DNA of 18,625 nucleotides. Origin: an uncultured Odoribacter sp. Lineage in GTDB: Bacteria > Bacteroidota > Bacteroidia > Bacteroidales > Marinifilaceae. The DNA lies in NCBI GenBank assembly GCA_947176455.1, contig CAMWQQ010000013.1, positions 1 through 18,625 on the forward strand. Reading direction: 5' to 3'. The notes under the pieces are model-generated. The model did not search any database. It saw nothing but the letters and a program-made list of their open reading frames with translations, and was not told the origin of the DNA. Position 1 is the stretch's first letter. Every line of letters starts with the position of its first letter. Positions 14,219 through 18,625 of the stretch are shown here, piece after piece. The translations under genes and the position numbers were made by a program.

Positions 14219-15397
14219 TCATTTATTTTTTCCTCTCTTCGGTTTCTCTTTCAGTAAGGGATGTCGTAGGTCATACACTTGTTTCCCGTATGCAGGGGTT
14301 TCAAGCAAATTTGCCGGAATTGGTTTGCCTTCCTGAATGGAACGTTGAATCAGGTATTCCAGGGCATTGGCATAATTGTAATGCGTATAGGCATCGTCCC
14401 GGTTGTACATATTGTAAGCGACATACCTTGCATATCGGATTTTTTTAACCAATTCGTCGAAACTCAAATCCTGGTCCGTGTATTTCGGATGGATTCGGGT
14501 GTAAAAAGAGAGTTGTTTTATGAATTTGTGCTGGTCAATGGTGGTGTCGGCAATCAGCTGGTCCACGTATTTCCAGGCTTTATCGTGTTTCTTTTGCTGG
14601 AATAACCGGGACATATGCGCCATTTTCAGATTGTAATCCTTACCTTCGAAATCGACCAGGCTGTCCATGAAAGTTTTCGGAGCATACGCCGTTGCTGTGG
14701 TGAGTTTTTCATCAACAGCCTTTTTGCCGAATAGCCGGACAAATTCGTCGTAATGGTCGGAGATCTGTTTCAGATACGGATTGTCATAACCGTTTACGCA
14801 TTCCACATACAGATTCCAGATTTCGGGGTCGGAGAGTTTGCCTCCCATCTCAATCAATTTGTCGAAATCCTTTAGGATATTGCGATTGCCTGAAACTTTC
14901 TGGCTACGGATATAGTCTATCAGAAAATCACGGTCGTATTTTCCGCTTTTGTATTTTTCCGTCAGGTAAATGGAACTCAGTTTCGGGTTGAGCGCCCCTT
15001 TGGCATCCGCAATGAAGTCGGTTGCCGGCTTATTGCCACCGCTACGGTGTATCATCTCCTGCGTTTTCGGGTCGATGAAGATATAGGACGGATAGGAATG
15101 GATGTCGTACTTTTTTGCCAATACCCGTCCTTCGCCCTTCTCCGCATCGATTTTCAAACAGATGAAGTTCTTGTTGTACACGTCGCCCACTTCCGGCAAC
15201 GGAAAGACCGTCAGTGCCATATTCAAGCAGGGACCGCACCATTCGGTAAAGAAATCGACGAAGACCTTTTTCTTTTCTTTCTTTGCCAATGCCATTGCCT
15301 CCTCCCACGTCCCGTGGAAAAAGCGGATTCCGCTTTCCTGTGCGGTGGCAGGAAGCAGAATCGCTATGAATGATAAAATGAATAAGCCTTTTTTCAT
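14219..15397 (-). CDS. Exported thioredoxin-fold protein with long helical C-terminal region
   Basis: This 392-aa protein has a Sec signal peptide (about 1-19, ILSFIAILLPATAQ). A thioredoxin-like domain spans about residues 25-140, with the redox motif E-W-C-G-P-C (Cys54, Cys57) and a cis-proline (Pro103 in HSYPSYIF). The FFHGTWEEAMALAKKEKKKVFVDF entry resembles the Thioredoxin_7/DsbD-gamma-like group that acts on periplasmic or outer-membrane proteins. The remaining 250 or so residues are helical, with no clear repeat family, and end in a basic tail (KEKPKRGKNK). It lies 76 bases downstream of topB on the same strand, so it could be read from topB or from a promoter in that gap; none is convincing. 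Confidence 0.88.
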   Translation of the reverse strand: MKKGLFILSFIAILLPATAQESGIRFFHGTWEEAMALAKKEKKKVFVDFFTEWCGPCLNMALTVFPLPEVGDVYNKNFICLKIDAEKGEGRVLAKKYDIHSYPSYIFIDPKTQEMIHRSGGNKPATDFIADAKGALNPKLSSIYLTEKYKSGKYDRDFLIDYIRSQKVSGNRNILKDFDKLIEMGGKLSDPEIWNLYVECVNGYDNPYLKQISDHYDEFVRLFGKKAVDEKLTTATAYAPKTFMDSLVDFEGKDYNLKMAHMSRLFQQKKHDKAWKYVDQLIADTTIDQHKFIKQLSFYTRIHPKYTDQDLSFDELVKKIRYARYVAYNMYNRDDAYTHYNYANALEYLIQRSIQEGKPIPANLLETPAYGKQVYDLRHPLLKEKPKRGKNK

Positions 15398-15473
15398 CGT
15401 ATTTCGTTTTTATTTGTTGGAGCATTTTTTGCAATCTACCAATCAATAAACGGAATAACGAATGAAAAGTTTT

Positions 15474-17573
15474 TTAGATTTTCTCAATGTCCAGAAGTTT
15501 ATTTTCATTCAGGATGATGATTCCGTTGAAGGTGTCGCCTTCAGCTGTTTTGAATCCTGATATTTTTCCGGTCTTTCCTTTTTGCACAAGCGTTTCGATT
15601 TGTTTCGGGGTCAGTTTTTTGCCTTGTATTTCCATAGGAATCAGGAAGTCGCACGATTTCCGGTACAGCGTGCACCCCCAGGCTGTTTTCCCTTTCACGA
15701 CCTTGCCTTGTCCGCACTTCGGACAGAGCAGAATTACCGGTTCTTTTTCCTTTTTGACCGGCTTGTCTTCTTCTTTTTTCTTTTCCTTCTCGTTTTCTTC
15801 CACGTGAATGGTTTTGGCGGAGGAGTGGCGGACGAAATGGACGATTTCGTTTACCATAACTTTCAATTCCTCCATAAAGTCCGTCACCTGATAGGTGCCG
15901 TCTTCAATCATCCGGAGCTTCTTTTCCCATTGTCCGGTTAGTTCTGCGGATTTCAACAGGTCGTTTTGAATTGTGTCTATCAGTTCGATGCCGGTGGATG
16001 TTGCCAGCAACCGTTTCTTGTCTTTGCGGATGTATTGTCGCTTATACAGGGTTTCGATGATGTTGGCGCGAGTGGAGGGGCGACCGATGCCGTTTTCTTT
16101 CATCAGGTCCCGCAGTTCTTCGTCTTCCACTTGCTTTCCGGCGGTTTCCATAGCCCTTAGTAAATCAGCTTCCGTATAATATTTCGGTGGTTGGGTCTGC
16201 TTTTCCTGCAATTCGGGGGTGTGCGGTCCGTGTTCTCCTTGTTCGTAGGCGGGTAGCACGTTCTCTTCGTTTTGCTTGTCCGTATTGTTGCCGAAAACGA
16301 CTCGCCAGGCGGGGTCGATGATTTGTTTTCCGGTTGCCTTGAACTCTTCATCGCCGATTTTAGCCATAACCGTGGTGTTGGCAACTTCGCAGTCGGGGTA
16401 GAATACGGCGATAAACCGCCGGGCAACCAGGTCGTAGACCCTTTTTTCGTCCGGTGACAGGTCGTAGCTAAATACGCCTGTCGGGATAATGGCGTGGTGG
16501 TCGGTGATTTTTTTGTCGTTGAACACCTTGGGGGATTTGCGAATCTTTCCTCCTTCCAGTATCGGTTTGGTCAACGCTTCATAAGGTTTCAAGCCTTTCA
16601 GGATATTGGGCACCTTGGCATACTGGTCGTTGGGTAAGAAACTCGTATCCACGCGGGGATAGGTAGTCAGTTTTTTCTCGTATAGCGTCTGAATGATTTT
16701 CAGGGTATTTTCTGCCGTGAAAGCGTATTTGCGGTTGCATTCTACTTGTAGGGAGGTCAGGTCGAACAGCTTGGGGGGATGTTCCATTGCTTTTTTCCGT
16801 TCGACGCTGAGGATTTCCAGTTCCAAGGGAGTGATTTTCTCCACAATGGCTTCCGCTTCCTCTTTTTTATTGAACCGTCCGCGCTGGCAGGAAAAGATGC
16901 CGTCCCGGTAATTGGTCCGGATTTCCCAATAGGTCTCCGGTTTAAAGTTCTCGATTGCTTTTTGCCGTTCTACCACCAGGGCGAGTGTCGGGGTTTGCAC
17001 CCTGCCGATAGACAATACATTCTTTCCGGTGCCGTATTTCAGGGTATATGCCCGGGTGGCGTTCATACCTAACAGCCAGTCACCGATAGCCCGGGCGGAA
17101 CCGGCCGCATACAGCGAGTCGAAATCCTTGCCGTCCATAAGCTTTTCAAATCCTTCCCGGATAGCCTCTTCTGTCAGGGAGGAAATCCAGAGGCGTTTGA
17201 CGGGTATGCCACATTTGGCTTTGGTGAGCACCCACCGTTGTATCAGTTCCCCTTCTTGCCCGGCATCCCCGCAGTTGATGACCATTTCCGCCTTGGCAAC
17301 CAGGTTTTCGATGACGGCAAACTGTTTTTTGATGCCCTCGTCTTCTATCAGCCGGATGCGGAATTTGGAGGGAATCATCGGCAATACCCCCATATTCCAT
17401 TTTTGCCATTTCTCCGTATATTCTCCGGGTTCCTGCAAAGTGCACAGATGACCGAACGTCCAGGTCACGCAATATCCGTTTCCCTCCAGATAGCCGTCTC
17501 TCCGGGCGGTGGCGCCCAGAATGGTGGCGATTTCTTTGGCAACGCTCGGTTTTTCGGCAATACACATTTTCAT
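15474..17573 (-). CDS. topB: DNA topoisomerase III (type IA)
   Basis: This 699-aa enzyme cuts and passes single DNA strands, separating linked daughter chromosomes and recombination intermediates. The Toprim domain has IAEKPSVAKEIA near the start and the acidic motif D-A-G-Q-E-G-E (Asp103-Glu109). The active-site tyrosine is Tyr305 in TTYPRVDTS. GRPSTRANIIETL and the decatenation-type core follow. A Lys/Glu-rich linker (about 588-612) leads to a zinc-ribbon with Cys617, Cys620, Cys634 and Cys641, and a short terminal domain. ATG 17573 is preferred over the upstream GTG 17582; ATG 17567 is also possible. Its length and Toprim motif resemble topB genes of Bacteroides conjugative elements (Exc of CTnDOT), yet no mobile-element gene is beside it. 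Confidence 0.95.
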   Translation of the reverse strand: MKMCIAEKPSVAKEIATILGATARRDGYLEGNGYCVTWTFGHLCTLQEPGEYTEKWQKWNMGVLPMIPSKFRIRLIEDEGIKKQFAVIENLVAKAEMVINCGDAGQEGELIQRWVLTKAKCGIPVKRLWISSLTEEAIREGFEKLMDGKDFDSLYAAGSARAIGDWLLGMNATRAYTLKYGTGKNVLSIGRVQTPTLALVVERQKAIENFKPETYWEIRTNYRDGIFSCQRGRFNKKEEAEAIVEKITPLELEILSVERKKAMEHPPKLFDLTSLQVECNRKYAFTAENTLKIIQTLYEKKLTTYPRVDTSFLPNDQYAKVPNILKGLKPYEALTKPILEGGKIRKSPKVFNDKKITDHHAIIPTGVFSYDLSPDEKRVYDLVARRFIAVFYPDCEVANTTVMAKIGDEEFKATGKQIIDPAWRVVFGNNTDKQNEENVLPAYEQGEHGPHTPELQEKQTQPPKYYTEADLLRAMETAGKQVEDEELRDLMKENGIGRPSTRANIIETLYKRQYIRKDKKRLLATSTGIELIDTIQNDLLKSAELTGQWEKKLRMIEDGTYQVTDFMEELKVMVNEIVHFVRHSSAKTIHVEENEKEKKKEEDKPVKKEKEPVILLCPKCGQGKVVKGKTAWGCTLYRKSCDFLIPMEIQGKKLTPKQIETLVQKGKTGKISGFKTAEGDTFNGIIILNENKLLDIEKI

Positions 17574-17599
17574 AATCCGCACGACTGAATAATCACCTG

Positions 17600-17607
17600 C
17601 GAAGATA
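17600..17607 (-). promoter_or_regulatory. Candidate -7 element for topB
   Basis: TATCTTCG on the - strand has one mismatch to TAnnTTTG and lies 26 bases before ATG 17573. No clear TTTG stands at the right distance upstream, so this is tentative. Confidence 0.35.
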
Positions 17608-17710
17608 CGAATTAAAAATGAAACTAAGGAGTTTGTCCGTCTGCCGTCCGGTTTTGCCTTTCTGTGGAAATGTTTCGGGGATTGGGAGGTGAAATAAACG
17701 GGGATAACTA

Positions 17711-17741
17711 TTTGTTCTTTGGCTTTTTATCTTTATATTTG
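17711..17741 (+). promoter_or_regulatory. Bacteroidales-type promoter for the second Rpn nuclease gene
   Basis: TTTG (17711-17714) precedes TATATTTG (17734-17741) by exactly 19 bases, a full consensus match. The leader to ATG 17840 would be about 95 bases, longer than the others here, with no uORF or strong hairpin noticed. The 266-base gap 17574-17839 otherwise holds only the topB upstream region. Confidence 0.7.
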
Positions 17742-17839
17742 CATAAAAGGTTGCACTTGCGTGCGATTCCCGGATGTATAAACGGTGTTCGGCTGTGCTG
17801 TTTCTGTTGCGTGGCTGACGGCAAATAAGAGAAACGATT

Positions 17840-18625
17840 ATGAGATACCTTAACCCCAAAGCGGACCTGACTTTCAAGCGTGTTTTCGGAGAACATCCGG
17901 ATTTGGTGATGAGTCTGCTGAATGCCTTGTTGCCGTTGGAAGCCGACCGGAAAATCACGGAAATCGAGTACCTGCCCTCGGAAATGGTGCCCGAGAATCC
18001 GTTGCGCAAGAACAGCATCGTGGATGTGCGGTGCAAGGATGCGCAAGGACGGCATTTCCTGGTGGAGATGCAGATGCTGTGGTCGCCCGAATTCAAACAG
18101 CGCGTGTTGTTCAACGCCTCCAAGGCGTATGTCCGACAACTGGACGCCGGCAACTACTATCACTTGCTCCAGCCGGTGTATTCGCTCAATTTGGTCAACG
18201 AGGTCTTTGAACCCGAACTGGAGGGCTTTTACCACCATTACCGACTGGTGCACGTGGAGAATTCCGACCGGATTATCGACGGTCTTCAACTGGTGTTCGT
18301 GGAACTGCCCAAGTTTGTCGCCCACACCTACGGCGAAAAGAAGATGCAGGTGCTGTGGTTGCGCTATCTGACGGAAATCGACGAGCGTACGCGCGAAGTG
18401 CCGGTCGAATTAATGGAAAACCCGGACATCCGGAAAGCCGTGTCCATTTTGGAGGAGTCCGCCTTTACTCCGGCACAGTTGCAGGGATACGAGGATTTCT
18501 GGGACGGGGTGAGTGTGGAAAGGACGATGTGGCTCGACGCAAAAATGGAAGGGTATCGAACTGGACATCAAGAAGGACACCAGGCAGGGCATCAGGAAGG
18601 TCGCCGAGAAGGATACCGGGAAGGT
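17840..18625 (+). CDS. Rpn-family PD-(D/E)XK nuclease (putative transposase family), 3' end beyond window
   Basis: An open frame of 262 codons runs from ATG 17840 to the last base with no stop. It opens with RYLNPKADLTFKRVFGEHPD, the standard start of Rpn/PDDEXK_2 proteins in Bacteroidales. The nuclease core has Asp62 in SIVDVRCKD and Glu76-x-Gln78 in FLVEMQM, the same 14-residue spacing as in the gene at 7454-8407. The middle (VYSLNLVNEVF, HYRLVHVEN, VFVELPKF) fits the family. The tail is a G-x-x-E/A/T repeat that is still running at the window edge. The GC content is somewhat higher by eye (33 of 60 bases at 18061-18120). It is divergent from topB. Confidence 0.9.
   Translation, partial: MRYLNPKADLTFKRVFGEHPDLVMSLLNALLPLEADRKITEIEYLPSEMVPENPLRKNSIVDVRCKDAQGRHFLVEMQMLWSPEFKQRVLFNASKAYVRQLDAGNYYHLLQPVYSLNLVNEVFEPELEGFYHHYRLVHVENSDRIIDGLQLVFVELPKFVAHTYGEKKMQVLWLRYLTEIDERTREVPVELMENPDIRKAVSILEESAFTPAQLQGYEDFWDGVSVERTMWLDAKMEGYRTGHQEGHQAGHQEGRREGYREG
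18551..18625 (+). repeat. 12-bp tandem repeats encoding a G-x-x-E-like tail (continues past window)
   Basis: Six full in-frame 12-base units and the first codon of a seventh encode GYRT, GHQE, GHQA, GHQE, GRRE, GYRE and G. The period matches the tail of the other Rpn gene at 7559-7678, but the residues differ (His/Gln/Tyr instead of Ala/Leu/Ile). Confidence 0.85.

Noticed and set aside
17574..17839. Possible tRNA or small RNA in the largest intergenic gap
   Set aside because: No cloverleaf, T-loop motif or strong hairpin with a T-run was found; the gap is explained by divergent promoters.
7454..18625. A composite transposon bounded by the two Rpn-type genes
   Set aside because: The two genes are too different to act as flanking copies, no terminal inverted repeats or target duplications were seen, and housekeeping genes lie between them.

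Overview
The window looks like chromosomal DNA from an anaerobic gut-type member of the Bacteroidota, order Bacteroidales. The evidence is the tail of a SusD-type gene, several exported TlpA/thioredoxin proteins, promoters of the Bacteroides type (TTTG about 19 bases before TAnnTTTG), Rpn-type nucleases with EGxx tails, and a GdhA of the Bacteroides kind. Odoribacteraceae (Odoribacter/Butyricimonas) would fit the protease- and TlpA-rich SusCD locus, but that is a guess.

Region 1 (1-5516, + strand) is a tightly packed operon. The last 19 codons of a SusD/RagB lipoprotein are followed by a lipoprotein that resembles the SusCD-associated zinc metallopeptidases (Mx1 type) but lacks the HExxH motif. 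Then come an exported TlpA-like thioredoxin, a subtilisin-type S8 protease with an intact D/H/S triad, an exported protein of unknown function, and a two-lobed retropepsin-like aspartic protease with a PDZ domain. Gaps are 4 to 18 bases. All products carry export signals, so this reads as an envelope system that binds, cuts and imports peptide or protein material. It is the most interesting part of the window.

Region 2 (5519-8407, - strand) holds a GrpB-family gene, a hairpin terminator, phosphoglycerate kinase, and an Rpn-family PD-(D/E)XK nuclease with ten 12-bp tandem repeats near its 3' end. The nuclease sits immediately upstream of pgk.

Region 3 (8618-14148) is mostly housekeeping: tadA (+), aroB-aroA (-), dprA (+) and gdhA (+). 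gdhA has a textbook Bacteroidales promoter and a strong terminator. aroB has an equally good promoter placed so close to the start codon that the leader is only a few bases.

Region 4 (14219-18625) has an exported thioredoxin-fold protein and topoisomerase III on the - strand. Divergent from topB is a second Rpn-family nuclease that runs off the right end, again with an EGxx-like repeat tail.

No tRNA, rRNA, CRISPR array, insertion sequence or integrase was seen. No gene-free stretch exceeds 300 bases; the longest is 17574-17839, the divergent topB/Rpn promoter region.
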